From: Candidatus Aminicenantota bacterium
GTDB taxonomy: Bacteria; Acidobacteriota; Aminicenantia; UBA2199
Direction of reading: 5' to 3'
Length of the DNA stretch: 50,803 nucleotides
NCBI GenBank assembly: GCA_016934745.1
Contig: JAFGSF010000033.1
Location: 1-50,803, forward strand
Numbering within the stretch: position 1 is the stretch's first letter; the number at the start of each line of letters is the position of its first letter. The notes under the pieces were generated by a model that worked only from the letters and a program-made list of their open reading frames with translations, did no database searches and was not told the origin of the DNA. This document shows, in pieces, positions 22,974 to 32,764 of the stretch. The position numbers and the translations under genes were made by a program.

Positions 22974-24317
22974 ATGGATCACGAAAAAGACAGCCAGGAA
23001 CAACCAGTCAATGAAAAAATGCCTCATAAAATAGGATCCGACCAGCCCGAAGTGGATAAAATCAAAGATGCAAACCTGCTTGTACAGCGTTTTCAGATAT
23101 CGATGGCAGTGGAAGATTTCGACCGGGAAATCAACGCCTTGGCCGTTCAATACAGCCAGAAAATGAAAATGCCCGGCTTCCGCCAGGGAAAGGTCCCCAT
23201 TGAGGTGGTAAAAAAAGTCCACAAACAGGCCTTACAAGAAGAAATTATTCAGCAAGCCGTCAGCAAGCTGGCTTTCGAGCGCATTGAAAAAGATAAAATC
23301 AACATCGCCAGTGAACCGGTTGTCGAAAAAATAGAGCACCCGGATGGGCAGGGCTTCGTGGCCGATATCGCCGTCGAAGTGCTGCCCGATATCCAGCTCC
23401 CCGATCTTGAAAAGCTTCAGGTCAAAATCCCCCGCTCCGCACTCAAGGGCGAGCCTTTCGATGAAGCCAAGCAGATCAGTTTGATTCTGGAAGCCAACAA
23501 GAAATCGCAGCCGGTCCAGGGCCGTCCTATCCAGGATGATGATCTGGTCCTTTTACTGGCGCAATCCACCGATTTGGCCAGTAAAAGGAAATGGCCGCGC
23601 CAGGAATCGTACTTCATGATGAAAAAAGAAAACAAAGCCGAAATCAGTGATTTATATGAAGAACTGCTTGGGAAAAAAATCGGAGACAAATTTTCCATCC
23701 AGAGAACTTATCCGGCGAACGCAGCCAAAAAAGCCTGGAACGGAAAAAAAATTGAACACCAATTGGATGTCAAGTCCATTTTTGAATTGAAAAAACCGGA
23801 ATTGGACGAAAATTTCTTGAAATCGCTCGGATTGAAAAGCGTGGAGGATTTCAAAAGCAAATTGAAAGAAGAGTACGAACACCGGCAAACACATCAAAAA
23901 GAAGAGCAAATCTTGGACAAGATATATGAGCAGTTGTTGGCATCCAGCTCGTTTCCCGTACCACGATCGCTGGTCGAACAGGAAGCCGCCCGCCAGCTTA
24001 CGAAAAACAAGCGGCCATTGAATTTTAAAAATGAAGAGGAAAAAGCCAAGCTGAAGGAAATGCTGCTTTCCCAGGCTGAACAGTCGGTCCGCTTGTCTTT
24101 GATCCTGGAGCAGATACGCCAGCAATATCACCTGGATGTTTCCAATGAAGATATTGAAAAGGAATTCGCCCACCTGGCCAAACATCATTCACTGCCGGAG
24201 AAGGAAATAAAAAAATATTACCAAGAGAACAAAAAACTGGACGAATTGAAAGACCATCTGATCAGCATCAAGATCAACGAATTCATCAAGGATAAAATAA
24301 AAATTAAAGAGGTTTAA
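22974..24317 (+). CDS. tig: Trigger factor
   Basis: 447 aa ribosome-associated chaperone and prolyl isomerase. The ribosome-binding signature GFRQGKVP is near residue 60, preceded by MKMP. The central FKBP-like PPIase domain (about 165-260) is weakly conserved. The C-terminal arm domain (about 270-440) is helical and highly charged. I chose ATG 22974 because AGGAGA lies 8 nt upstream; an earlier in-frame ATG at 22902 sits inside the hairpin and adds a non-conserved stretch. A 40-residue N-terminal extension before the domain is hydrophilic and unusual. The gene opens the tig-clpP-clpX cluster, two bases ahead of clpP. Confidence 0.94.
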   Translation: MDHEKDSQEQPVNEKMPHKIGSDQPEVDKIKDANLLVQRFQISMAVEDFDREINALAVQYSQKMKMPGFRQGKVPIEVVKKVHKQALQEEIIQQAVSKLAFERIEKDKINIASEPVVEKIEHPDGQGFVADIAVEVLPDIQLPDLEKLQVKIPRSALKGEPFDEAKQISLILEANKKSQPVQGRPIQDDDLVLLLAQSTDLASKRKWPRQESYFMMKKENKAEISDLYEELLGKKIGDKFSIQRTYPANAAKKAWNGKKIEHQLDVKSIFELKKPELDENFLKSLGLKSVEDFKSKLKEEYEHRQTHQKEEQILDKIYEQLLASSSFPVPRSLVEQEAARQLTKNKRPLNFKNEEEKAKLKEMLLSQAEQSVRLSLILEQIRQQYHLDVSNEDIEKEFAHLAKHHSLPEKEIKKYYQENKKLDELKDHLISIKINEFIKDKIKIKEV

Positions 24318-24318
24318 C

Positions 24319-24921
24319 ATGCCACTCATCCCAATGGTTATTGAGCAGACGGGAAATGTCGAAAGGGCATACGATATCTATTCCCGGCTCCTTAAGGACG
24401 GGGTCATTTTTCTTGGCTCGGCCATCGATGACAATGTGGCCAACGTCATTATCGCCCAGTTGCTTTTTCTGGAAGCCGATGATCCTGAAAAAGACGTATC
24501 GCTGTACATCAATTCTCCGGGCGGCATCATCAGCTCCGGAATGGCTATCTATGACACCATGCGTTTCATCAAAAACGACGTGGTAACCATCTGTATCGGC
24601 CAGGCGGCTTCCATGGCCGCCATCCTGTTGTCCGCCGGCACCAAAGGCAAACGCTTCGCCCTGCCCAACTCCAAGATCGTCATCCACCAGCCTTTGGGAG
24701 GATTTGAAGGCCAGGCCACAGATATTTTAATCCAGGCCGAAGAGATCCGCAAAATTAAAGACAAAGTAATTGAAATCCTTGCCGGACACAGCGGGCAGAA
24801 AACCGATAAAATTGCTGCGGATATCGAACGGGATTTCATCATGTCCGCCGATGAGGCCCTGAAATACGGCATTATCGACTCGGTAATCAACGACCGGAAG
24901 AAGGAGAAAAAAAAGGTTTGA
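24319..24921 (+). CDS. clpP: ATP-dependent Clp protease proteolytic subunit
   Basis: 200 aa serine peptidase of the ClpXP complex. The catalytic triad is Ser98 (GQAASMAA), His123 (VIHQP) and Asp172 ([11 protein letters not shown]). Oxyanion and handle elements ([31 protein letters not shown]) are intact. There is no long propeptide. It forms a tetradecamer that works with ClpX, encoded next after one base. The C-terminus is basic (RKKEKKKV). Confidence 0.98.
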   Translation: MPLIPMVIEQTGNVERAYDIYSRLLKDGVIFLGSAIDDNVANVIIAQLLFLEADDPEKDVSLYINSPGGIISSGMAIYDTMRFIKNDVVTICIGQAASMAAILLSAGTKGKRFALPNSKIVIHQPLGGFEGQATDILIQAEEIRKIKDKVIEILAGHSGQKTDKIAADIERDFIMSADEALKYGIIDSVINDRKKEKKKV

Positions 24922-24922
24922 T

Positions 24923-26137
24923 ATGAAGGAAGAAAAAGAAGCCCGCTGCAGCTTTTGCGGCATCCCCCAGTCCCGGGCCATGAAATTGATTGCCGGTCCC
25001 GGCGTGTATATCTGTGATGAATGCACCAAAACCGCGTACAACCTGATTTTCAGCGGCAGCGAAGCGCCGAAATCGCCGATCAGTGGAAAAAAATTCAAAC
25101 TCCTGACGCCGGTCGAGATCAAGGGCAAGCTGGACGAGTACATCATCTCCCAGGAAGCCGCCAAAAAAAAGCTGTCCGTAGCCGTTTACAACCACTACAA
25201 AAGGATCAGCCATAATCAGAATTTGTCTAAAGTGGATATCCGCAAGAGCAATGTCCTGCTGATCGGCCCGACCGGCACCGGCAAAACCCTTCTGGCCGAA
25301 ACATTGGCCAAAACACTGGACGTTCCTTTTGCCATGGCCGATGCCACCACCTTGACCGAAGCGGGATACGTGGGTGAGGACGTGGAAAACATCCTGTTGA
25401 AACTGTATCAGGCGGCCGGCGAAAACAAGGAACTGACCGAAAAAGGTATTGTGTATATCGACGAACTTGATAAAATAGCCAGAAAAAGTGAAAATCCTTC
25501 CATTACCCGTGACGTCTCCGGGGAAGGCGTTCAGCAAGCATTGCTCAAAATCGTCGAAGGTACGGTGGCCAGCGTTCCGCCCCTGGGAGGGCGCAAACAT
25601 CCGTATCAGGAGTTCTTGAAAATCGATACCCGGAACATACTTTTCATTGCCGGTGGAGCCTTCGTCGGTCTGGAAAAAATCATCCAGCGGCGACTGAAAA
25701 AAAACCTGATCGGTTTCAACGCTTCCAAGGACAAGGGACGCCACTTCCGGGCTGATATTTTTGAGCACGTCCAGACCGAAGACCTGATCAAGTACGGCCT
25801 GATTCCCGAGCTTGTCGGACGCTTCTCCGTGGTCGGCATCCTCAATGAACTGGACAAGGAACAGTTGAACCGCATTTTGCTTGAACCCAAGGACGCCATT
25901 ACCAAGCAATTCAAAGCCCTGTTCAAAATGGATGGAGTCGATCTGGAATTCTCAACAGAAGCCCTGGGAAAAATTACCGAGCAGGCCATAGCCCGTGGTG
26001 TGGGGGCCAGGGGTTTGCGCGCCATTTTTGAAGAGATCATGCTTGACCTGATGTTTGAAATTCCTTCCAAGAAGGACTCGATCAGCAAAGTCCTGATCGA
26101 CGGAAATTTTCTCAAAGATAAAAAATGGATCGCCTGA
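24923..26137 (+). CDS. clpX: ATP-dependent Clp protease ATP-binding subunit ClpX
   Basis: 404 aa AAA+ unfoldase. The zinc-binding domain uses Cys9, Cys12, Cys31 and Cys34. Walker A is GPTGTGKT (115-122), Walker B is [11 protein letters not shown] and the pore loop is [13 protein letters not shown] ClpP-contact IGF-type loop appears as LIGFNA, a usual variant. Sensor 2 (GARGLR) is intact. It feeds substrates, including ssrA-tagged proteins, to ClpP. Its end overlaps the start of the second lon by 13 bases. Confidence 0.98.
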   Translation: MKEEKEARCSFCGIPQSRAMKLIAGPGVYICDECTKTAYNLIFSGSEAPKSPISGKKFKLLTPVEIKGKLDEYIISQEAAKKKLSVAVYNHYKRISHNQNLSKVDIRKSNVLLIGPTGTGKTLLAETLAKTLDVPFAMADATTLTEAGYVGEDVENILLKLYQAAGENKELTEKGIVYIDELDKIARKSENPSITRDVSGEGVQQALLKIVEGTVASVPPLGGRKHPYQEFLKIDTRNILFIAGGAFVGLEKIIQRRLKKNLIGFNASKDKGRHFRADIFEHVQTEDLIKYGLIPELVGRFSVVGILNELDKEQLNRILLEPKDAITKQFKALFKMDGVDLEFSTEALGKITEQAIARGVGARGLRAIFEEIMLDLMFEIPSKKDSISKVLIDGNFLKDKKWIA

Positions 26138-28455
26138 ACGCCAAGGAATTGATCCTGCCCCTGATCCCATTACGGGAGTTGGTAGCCTTCCCCAACGTGA
26201 TCGTACCCATCCTGGTTGGCCGTGACAAATCCGTTAATGCCCTAAAGGCTTCGCATGCCCAGTACGGTAGCTACATTTTCCTGGCCGCCCAGAAAAACCA
26301 GGTCAGTGAAGCGCCGGCCATTGAAGAAATTTACGAAATCGGCACTATTGCCAAAATTGAAAAATCGGTTGAACAGAACAATGGCAGTTTCCGTTTGGTC
26401 GTCCAAGGTTTGAAAAGAGGGCAAATACTGCGCTACAGCGGAAGCGATGATTTTTACCTCGTCCAACTGAGCATCCTGGAAGATGTGAATGAAAGCGGCA
26501 AGGACCTGTTGGAGCTTTCTCGCAACCTGATCGCCCTGTTCGAAGAATATATCAATTTAAAAAGGGTCCGGCTGCCGGGAATCATGACCCGCCTCAAACC
26601 TAGCCAGCTTGCCGACGCCTCGGACATCATTATTTCCATCATCAATATCCCCTTAAAAATCAAGCAGACCCTGCTTGAAGAATTGAATTCCTATAACCGC
26701 AGTGTCCGCGTTTTCAACATATTGAAAAAAGAAGTCCTGCTGCTCAGGAGCCAGCGTGAACTGGAACCCAATTTGAAGCGTGAAGACGGGCAGGAAAGCG
26801 CATACGACGATTATAAAAAGAAAATCGCAGCAGGCCGTCTTCCCGAGTACGTCAAAGTCAGGGCCGACGAGGAATTGGAACGACTGGCGGCCATGCCGCC
26901 ATATTCGGCTGAAAGTACGGTTTCCCGATACTATCTGGATTGGATACTGGCCATTCCCTGGAACAAGTTTAAAAAGGAAAACAAAGACATCAAGCGTGCC
27001 GCCAAAATCCTCGACGAAGACCATTACGGGTTGCGTAAAGTCAAGGAAAGGATTTTGGATTACCTGGCCGTTCGCCTGCTGGTCAAAAAAGCAGAAGGGG
27101 AAATCATTTGCTTTGTTGGGCCTCCAGGCGTGGGGAAAAGTTCTCTTTCCAAATCCATCGCCCGGGCCTTGGACCGAAAATTCGTGCGCATGTCGCTGGG
27201 CGGCGTCAAGGACGAAGCGGAAATCCGCGGACACCGCCGCACTTACATTGGTTCCTATCCGGGACAAATCATCAAGGGCTTGAAAAAGGCCGGCAGTATG
27301 AATCCGGTGTTTTTGCTCGATGAAATCGACAAGTTGAATTCCGATTTTCGCGGTGATCCGGCCTCGGCACTTTTGGAAGCTCTCGATCCAGAGCAGAACA
27401 GCGAATTCGTTGATCATTACCTGGACCTGGAAATCAACCTTTCCCAGGTTTTTTTCATTACCACCGCTAATTTTTCCGATGCCATCCCTCCGGCCCTGCT
27501 GGATCGCATGGAAGTCATCGAACTGCCGGGTTATACTGAAAGAGAGAAGCTGCAAATCGCTAAATTCTTTTTGCTGAAGAAACAGGCTGAAAAAAACGGC
27601 TTTGCAGTGGATGAAATCCAGATCAGCGATGACATCCTGTTGAAAATAATCAACGATTATACCCGCGAGGCCGGGGTGCGTAACCTGGAACGCGAAATCG
27701 CCGTCATCATGAGAAAAACCGCCCGCACGATCATTGAACAAGGGAAGAGCATCAAGGATAAAAAGGCCATCACCATTGACCAGCCCCTGCTGCGGAAATA
27801 TCTGGGCATCCCCAAGTTCAGCAGCCAGAAGATATTCCTCAACAACGAGGTCGGTGTAGCCATCGGCCTGGCCTGGACCGCTGCCGGCGGAGATATATTA
27901 ATGGTAGAAGCCCGGATGCTGAGAGGCAAGGGCGAATTGATCCTCACCGGCCGCCTGGGTGAAGTGATGAAAGAATCTTCTTCGGCGGCTTTCAGCTATA
28001 CCAAGTTGAAGCTTTTTGAACTGGAGATGGATACCGAAGGACTAAAAAACTACGACATTCACCTGCATATTCCCGAAGGCGCCGTGCCCAAAGAAGGACC
28101 CTCCGCCGGAGTGACGCTGGCTGTTTCATTGATTTCGCTGCTGACCGGCATTGCGGTCAAATCCGATTATGCCATGACCGGAGAAATCACCCTGCGCGGC
28201 AAGATCCTCCCGGTCGGCGGTATCAAGGAAAAAATCATCGCCGCCCACCGCTACGGCATTAAGAATATTCTGATTCCGTCGGAAAATGAAAAAGATTTTC
28301 TAGAAGATATCCCCGATGAACTTAAAAACGATATCCGTATCTTTCCCGTTCATAGCATGGATGAACTTCTGGATATCGTCCTGGAAAATCCGATCAAGAT
28401 AAAAAACATCCAGAGCAAGGTCATCCGGCCGTTTCAAGAGGCTAATTTACAGTAA
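26125..28455 (+). CDS. lon: ATP-dependent protease Lon, copy 2
   Basis: 776 aa, a complete second LonA. The N-terminal domain opens with [20 protein letters not shown]. Walker A is GPPGVGKS (332-339) and Walker B is [10 protein letters not shown]. The protease dyad is Ser660 (PKEGPSAG) and Lys703 ([10 protein letters not shown]), 43 apart. The substrate-binding half is clearly diverged from copy 1 and shorter, while the protease domain is close. This is the copy in the widespread clpX-lon arrangement, so it is likely the housekeeping Lon; copy 1 may be stress-linked. Start ATG 26125 lies inside clpX. Confidence 0.97.
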   Translation: MDRLNAKELILPLIPLRELVAFPNVIVPILVGRDKSVNALKASHAQYGSYIFLAAQKNQVSEAPAIEEIYEIGTIAKIEKSVEQNNGSFRLVVQGLKRGQILRYSGSDDFYLVQLSILEDVNESGKDLLELSRNLIALFEEYINLKRVRLPGIMTRLKPSQLADASDIIISIINIPLKIKQTLLEELNSYNRSVRVFNILKKEVLLLRSQRELEPNLKREDGQESAYDDYKKKIAAGRLPEYVKVRADEELERLAAMPPYSAESTVSRYYLDWILAIPWNKFKKENKDIKRAAKILDEDHYGLRKVKERILDYLAVRLLVKKAEGEIICFVGPPGVGKSSLSKSIARALDRKFVRMSLGGVKDEAEIRGHRRTYIGSYPGQIIKGLKKAGSMNPVFLLDEIDKLNSDFRGDPASALLEALDPEQNSEFVDHYLDLEINLSQVFFITTANFSDAIPPALLDRMEVIELPGYTEREKLQIAKFFLLKKQAEKNGFAVDEIQISDDILLKIINDYTREAGVRNLEREIAVIMRKTARTIIEQGKSIKDKKAITIDQPLLRKYLGIPKFSSQKIFLNNEVGVAIGLAWTAAGGDILMVEARMLRGKGELILTGRLGEVMKESSSAAFSYTKLKLFELEMDTEGLKNYDIHLHIPEGAVPKEGPSAGVTLAVSLISLLTGIAVKSDYAMTGEITLRGKILPVGGIKEKIIAAHRYGIKNILIPSENEKDFLEDIPDELKNDIRIFPVHSMDELLDIVLENPIKIKNIQSKVIRPFQEANLQ

Positions 28456-28470
28456 GCTATTTTTTTCAAA

Positions 28471-29043
28471 ATGAACATAAAAAAAACAAGACTTGCCGGG
28501 ACTTTCTTCAATCAAAGCCAGCTCCCGGACGATGAGCGGCCGAAAATACTCTTTTTCGGACGCTCCAACGTCGGCAAGTCCTCTCTGATCAATGCCATAT
28601 TGCAGCAAAAATTAGCCAAGACCAGTTCCAGACCGGGAAAAACCTTGAGCATTAATTATTACCTGATCGACGATCAATTACTGTTCACCGACATGCCCGG
28701 TTACGGGTTTGCCAGGGTCGCCAAAAGCGAAAGTGCACGGGTAAGAAAACTGATCAGCGATTTTTTACAAACCGTGAGAAATGTTCGCCTGGCCGTTTTG
28801 CTCATTGACTCTCGGCGGGGCTTCCTGCCGCCGGACCTGGACACCCTGGATCAAATTATAAAAAAAGAATTTCCCATCTTGACAATCCTGACCAAGAGTG
28901 ATAAAATCCCATTTTCGCAACAAAAAAATCTTGTCACGCAACTTCACAGAAATTTCGGATTGCATGCTATTTCCTTCTCAATTAAATCAGCAACAGGAAA
29001 GAATGAAATTTGGAAATATATAAATGAAGCCATAAAGGAGTGA
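28471..29043 (+). CDS. engB: Ribosome biogenesis GTPase EngB (YihA/YsxC)
   Basis: 190 aa. GTPase boxes are G1 [11 protein letters not shown] (30-40), G2 SRPGKT (53-58), G3 DMPGYGFA (74-81) and G4 TKSDK. A G5-like SIKSATG follows near the C-terminus. EngB assists late assembly of the large ribosomal subunit. It follows lon by 15 nt and overlaps rho by four bases (ATGA type). Confidence 0.96.
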   Translation: MNIKKTRLAGTFFNQSQLPDDERPKILFFGRSNVGKSSLINAILQQKLAKTSSRPGKTLSINYYLIDDQLLFTDMPGYGFARVAKSESARVRKLISDFLQTVRNVRLAVLLIDSRRGFLPPDLDTLDQIIKKEFPILTILTKSDKIPFSQQKNLVTQLHRNFGLHAISFSIKSATGKNEIWKYINEAIKE

Positions 29044-30311
29044 AAATGTATTCTTTAAAAGACCTGCAAAACATGAAACCGATGGAACTAAAAAAAGTAG
29101 TCAAGGAAATGGAAATCACTGACACGGACATTAATGATAAAAATTCCCTATTTTTCAAGATCCTTGACTGTCAGGCTCGCGCCAATGGCAAACTGTTCGC
29201 TGAAGGAGTCATCGAAGTGCACAGTGAGGGCTACGGTTTTTTGCGTTTCCAGGAATATTCTTACCTGACCAGCCCGGAAGATATTTATGTTTCGCCATCG
29301 CAGGTGAACAAATTTGATATGCGCACCGGAGACACGGTCTCCGGTTCTGTGCGCCCGCCCAAGACCGGCGAGAAATATTTCGCCCTGTTGACCGTGGAAG
29401 CCGTGAACTTCGAAGATCCTGAAACGGTGACCGAAAAACGGCGCAATGTCCGCTTTGAAAAATTGACCCCCCTATACCCCAATGAAAAAATCAACCTGGA
29501 AACCGGGCCGGACAACAATTCGGGCCGGGTCATGAACCTGCTGACTCCGCTCGGCAAAGGGCAGCGCGGCCTGATCGTCGCCGCTCCGCGCACCGGCAAA
29601 ACCATGATTCTGCAGAGCATCGCCAAGTCAATCGAAATCAATCACCCCGAAATCAATCTGATTGTTCTACTGATCGACGAAAGGCCCGAGGAAGTCACCG
29701 ATATGAGCCGCAATGTCAAGGGTGAAGTCATCGCCTCCACTTTCGACGAAATCCCGCTGCGCCACACCAAGGTGGCCGATATCGTTCTGGAGAAAGCCAA
29801 GCGCATGGTTGAAATGGGCAAGGACGTGGTCATTCTCCTCGATTCCATCACCCGTTTAGCCCGGGCCCACAACGCCATCACCCCCTCTTCAGGCAAGGTA
29901 CTTTCAGGGGGCATCGACGCCAACGCCTTGAACAAGCCGAAAAAATTCTTCGGCGCCGCCAGGAACATCGAAGGGGGGGGCAGCTTGACCATCCTGGCCA
30001 CGGCGCTGGTCGATACCGGCAGCCGCATGGATGAAGTTATTTTTGAAGAATTCAAAGGAACCGGCAACATGGAGATCAACCTCGACCGCCGGCTGGTGGA
30101 CAAGCGCGTCTTTCCGGCCATCGACCTGTTCCGCTCCGGCACGCGCAAGGAAGAGCTGCTGATCGAGCGCGATGAATTGAGCAAGATTTGGGTCCTGCGC
30201 AAGGTGCTTTCGCAAATGTCGGAAGTCGAGGCCATGGAACTGCTGGTGGAAAAACTGGCCAAGACCAAGTCCAACGCCGAATTCATCAAGATGATGTCGG
30301 CGGGGATGTAG
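29040..30311 (+). CDS. rho: Transcription termination factor Rho
   Basis: 423 aa hexameric RNA helicase. The N-terminal helix bundle (1-45) is followed by the RNA-binding cold-shock-like domain ([32 protein letters not shown]). The ATPase core has APRTGKT with Lys187, [12 protein letters not shown], the Walker [16 protein letters not shown] and the Q-loop/R-loop region [21 protein letters not shown]. No large insertion is present between the N- and C-terminal parts, unlike many Actinobacteria and Bacteroidetes. It ends the tig-clpPX-lon-engB-rho run and is followed by the heptamer repeat. Confidence 0.98.
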   Translation: MKMYSLKDLQNMKPMELKKVVKEMEITDTDINDKNSLFFKILDCQARANGKLFAEGVIEVHSEGYGFLRFQEYSYLTSPEDIYVSPSQVNKFDMRTGDTVSGSVRPPKTGEKYFALLTVEAVNFEDPETVTEKRRNVRFEKLTPLYPNEKINLETGPDNNSGRVMNLLTPLGKGQRGLIVAAPRTGKTMILQSIAKSIEINHPEINLIVLLIDERPEEVTDMSRNVKGEVIASTFDEIPLRHTKVADIVLEKAKRMVEMGKDVVILLDSITRLARAHNAITPSSGKVLSGGIDANALNKPKKFFGAARNIEGGGSLTILATALVDTGSRMDEVIFEEFKGTGNMEINLDRRLVDKRVFPAIDLFRSGTRKEELLIERDELSKIWVLRKVLSQMSEVEAMELLVEKLAKTKSNAEFIKMMSAGM

Positions 30312-30350
30312 CGTTCACCCCATCGACCTTTAACGATATCAGGGAATCGG

Positions 30351-30450
30351 TATACGGTAGACGGTGTAAGGTGGACGGTGAAAGCCAAGAAACCTTGCCA
30401 TTTGGATTCTTATCTTTCCGTAAACCGTATACCGTAAACCCTACACCAAG
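30351..30450. repeat. Inverted array of degenerate heptamers, copy A
   Basis: The left arm has five 7-mers: TATACGG, TAGACGG, TGTAAGG, TGGACGG and TGAAAGC (30351-30385). A 32-bp spacer follows. The right arm carries the same family in reverse: CCGTAAA, CCGTATA, CCGTAAA, CCCTACA, then CCAAG (30418-30450). The consensus is TRTAMGG. The element lies between the convergent rho and glycosyltransferase genes, can fold into a long imperfect hairpin, and might act as a two-way terminator. A relative is at 43395-43502. Confidence 0.75.
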
Positions 30451-30483
30451 CCCTGATCCAATAACATTCTTTTCCCGTTTAGT

Positions 30484-31665
30484 TTATAGCTCCAGCACTT
30501 CGCCTATGCCTTTTTTGATCTCAGTTAGCACCGCCTCCCAGGAATAGTACTTCTGCACGTATTCCAGGCCCTGGCGCCCCATGCGCCGGCACAGGGCCGG
30601 CCAGCGGTACATGTGCCGGAATCCGGCCAGGAATTCGTCCCGGCCGTCGTAGGCCATGCCAGCGCCGGAAGCCTCGACATGCTCCAACAGGGCTGGACAG
30701 CGGCGGTTGACCAACACGGGCGTCGCTACCGCGAAGGATTCCAGCGTAGTGATAGAAAGGCTTTCCAGCGGCGACGGCTGCACAGAGAACAGGGCGCCCT
30801 TGAAAGCGGCCGCTTTTTCCGCTTCGCTGACATAACCCAGGTATTTCAGACCCTGGATGGCGGGAACATCCATCAGCTTCTTGCCGATCAGCAGCAGCTC
30901 GACGTACGCCTCTTCCTTGATGGCCCGGTAATATTCAAATACCGACTCCAGCCCTTTGCCTTTTTCGATGCGCCCGGCATACAACAAATAGGGAGCGACC
31001 AGCAGGAACCTGGCCCGAAAGGATTTCTCTGAAACATTGTCGGGAATATCAACGCCGGTGCGAACCAGGCGCATGGAACCGGGCGGCGAGAACAACCGCT
31101 CGGTGAGCTCCATTTCCGCCCGGGTCAGAAAAAACAAGGCCTGGGGGCGCTTGAACACGTGACGCATCGCCGCCAGGTAGATCGGCGCTTCGTCGTGCGC
31201 GGTGGGGAACAAGACCACGGGTTTGTGAACAGCGCTGCTGCCCATAACGGTTGGATAATACAGGTAGGTAAAAAAGAAAAATAAGTCGATGGTCTTTTGT
31301 TCGCAGGCCAATGCCTCGATTAAATCCGGACAAAAAGGCCCTTGCGCTTCCAGCCATTTCTGTTCGTCGCGATCCGCAGGGGCAGCGGCAAAAAACTGAT
31401 CGGAAAAACGGTTAAAATCATCGATGTCCCGTTCGCGCTGAACCGGAAAGCGGCGGATGATCACCCCGTGCAGAATTGATTCCCCGGCCGCATACTCATT
31501 GCGCCAAGTGAGATAATCACGCGCACAGGAAGTATACACAATGATCCGAAAACCTTGCCTCACCAATTTTTCCGCCAAGTCGCGGGCCAAGGATTCCGAT
31601 CCGCCGATCACATCCTTGCCATAGCGCTGAACCACGAAGCCAATGGTGAGCATGCAGATCCTCAC
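30484..31665 (-). CDS. Glycosyltransferase family 4
   Basis: 393 aa GT-B fold enzyme. The N-terminal Rossmann half has IGGSESLARDLAEKLVRQGF (GG loop). The C-terminal half has LLYAGRIEKGKGLESVF, LKYLGYVSEAEKAAAF and the donor-binding SPLESLSITTLESFA, a GPGxxE/EX7E-type site with conserved acidic residues. It should transfer an activated sugar during surface polysaccharide or glycolipid synthesis; donor and acceptor are unknown. It overlaps the second glycosyltransferase by four bases. Confidence 0.9.
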   Translation of the reverse strand: MRICMLTIGFVVQRYGKDVIGGSESLARDLAEKLVRQGFRIIVYTSCARDYLTWRNEYAAGESILHGVIIRRFPVQRERDIDDFNRFSDQFFAAAPADRDEQKWLEAQGPFCPDLIEALACEQKTIDLFFFFTYLYYPTVMGSSAVHKPVVLFPTAHDEAPIYLAAMRHVFKRPQALFFLTRAEMELTERLFSPPGSMRLVRTGVDIPDNVSEKSFRARFLLVAPYLLYAGRIEKGKGLESVFEYYRAIKEEAYVELLLIGKKLMDVPAIQGLKYLGYVSEAEKAAAFKGALFSVQPSPLESLSITTLESFAVATPVLVNRRCPALLEHVEASGAGMAYDGRDEFLAGFRHMYRWPALCRRMGRQGLEYVQKYYSWEAVLTEIKKGIGEVLEL

Positions 31666-32720
31666 AACTGCTTCAACATGGACAACAGGATGTCCGGATC
31701 GGCCTGGAGACGGTAACGGCCGATTCGCTCCACGGCCTTGACCTGCAACTGCCGGCGTAGCGGCTCTTTTTCCAATACTTGTTCGACCAATCCGGCCGCC
31801 AGGGCGGGAGCCTTGTCCCGGAATAGTAATCCCGCACCGTCCAGGGTTTCAGCCACGGCCGCGGCATCGAAGGCGACAACCGGCACCTTGAAATAACAAC
31901 TTTCCAGCAATGGCAAACAAAAGCCTTCATGTTCGCTCATGGACAAAAACACATCGGCCGACCGGTATACGGCCAGGAATTCATCCAGTGGAAGATGCCC
32001 GGTGAAAAAAACATCTTCGCTGGTCAGATGGAAGCGCGAAGCCAAATTCTGCAGGGCGATGGTATACTTCGGCAGCGAACCGGTATTGCCTGCGATAATC
32101 AAGCGTACGGCAGGAGAGATATATTTTTTGTAGAAAAAAACCGTTTTGATTAAATCCTCAATTTTCTTGTTTGGAGAAACGCGGCCGGCAAACACGATGT
32201 TTTTTCTCTCGTTTTTCAATAAATCCGCGTAAGCCCCGTTGATCGGATGGTCATAATCCTGCAGATTGACCAGCAGTGGAAAAACATGCACATTGGCAAA
32301 ACCCAACTCGCGCAACTCCTTGGCATTATAGGTCGAATCCCCAACCGCCAAGTCAAAGCATTGATCAAGCTTTTTCAATTGCTCCCGCCCGGCCGCGGTG
32401 ATGCGCACCAGGTCGTCGGAATAGCCGGCGAAAAAATAGCTCGGCGTGATGTTGTGGTAGATCATGACCTTTTTTCCCTGCAGTCCCAGGAAAAAATCGC
32501 TGAGCGGCGATGGAATGGCAAAATGGAGGATTTTCAGGGCGCCTGGATCGAGGTGGTAGTCACTGAACAAGGTCGCCTGGTCCCGGACAGCGGGGTCGCA
32601 ATCCATGGCGATAATCCGGCTCTCGACGCCGCGGGAAAGAAGGAACCGATGCAGGGCCAAGGTCGAATTGCCGACCGCGTCGCCATCATGCAAGTTAGGC
32701 AGAAACTGTTCAATTATCAT
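31662..32720 (-). CDS. Glycosyltransferase family 4
   Basis: 352 aa GT-B enzyme. The N-terminal half reads FLPNLHDGDAVGNSTLALH. The C-terminal half has NIVFAGRVSPNKKIEDLI, VFFTGHLPLDEFLAVYRSADVF and the donor site SEHEGFCLPLLESCYFKVPVV (EX7E). The DGDAVGNS motif occurs in glycosyltransferases that build O-antigen-like chains (family knowledge). It lies 44 nt after the hybrid kinase and overlaps the next glycosyltransferase, so the pair likely acts on one glycan. Confidence 0.9.
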   Translation of the reverse strand: MIIEQFLPNLHDGDAVGNSTLALHRFLLSRGVESRIIAMDCDPAVRDQATLFSDYHLDPGALKILHFAIPSPLSDFFLGLQGKKVMIYHNITPSYFFAGYSDDLVRITAAGREQLKKLDQCFDLAVGDSTYNAKELRELGFANVHVFPLLVNLQDYDHPINGAYADLLKNERKNIVFAGRVSPNKKIEDLIKTVFFYKKYISPAVRLIIAGNTGSLPKYTIALQNLASRFHLTSEDVFFTGHLPLDEFLAVYRSADVFLSMSEHEGFCLPLLESCYFKVPVVAFDAAAVAETLDGAGLLFRDKAPALAAGLVEQVLEKEPLRRQLQVKAVERIGRYRLQADPDILLSMLKQL

Positions 32721-32764
32721 CCATTCTTTTTAACAGAAAACCACCGCCCGGTCAATCACAAAAG

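Noticed and set aside
24887..25909. A 340-codon minus-strand frame over clpX
   Set aside because: Antisense to clpX, Phe/Gly/Gln-rich translation, no start context.
26653..27741. A 362-codon minus-strand frame over the second lon
   Set aside because: Antisense shadow of a conserved Lon protease.
24319..30311. tig-clpP-clpX-lon-engB-rho as a novel cluster
   Set aside because: tig-clpP-clpX-lon is a widespread bacterial arrangement; only the leader hairpin and the second lon are worth noting.
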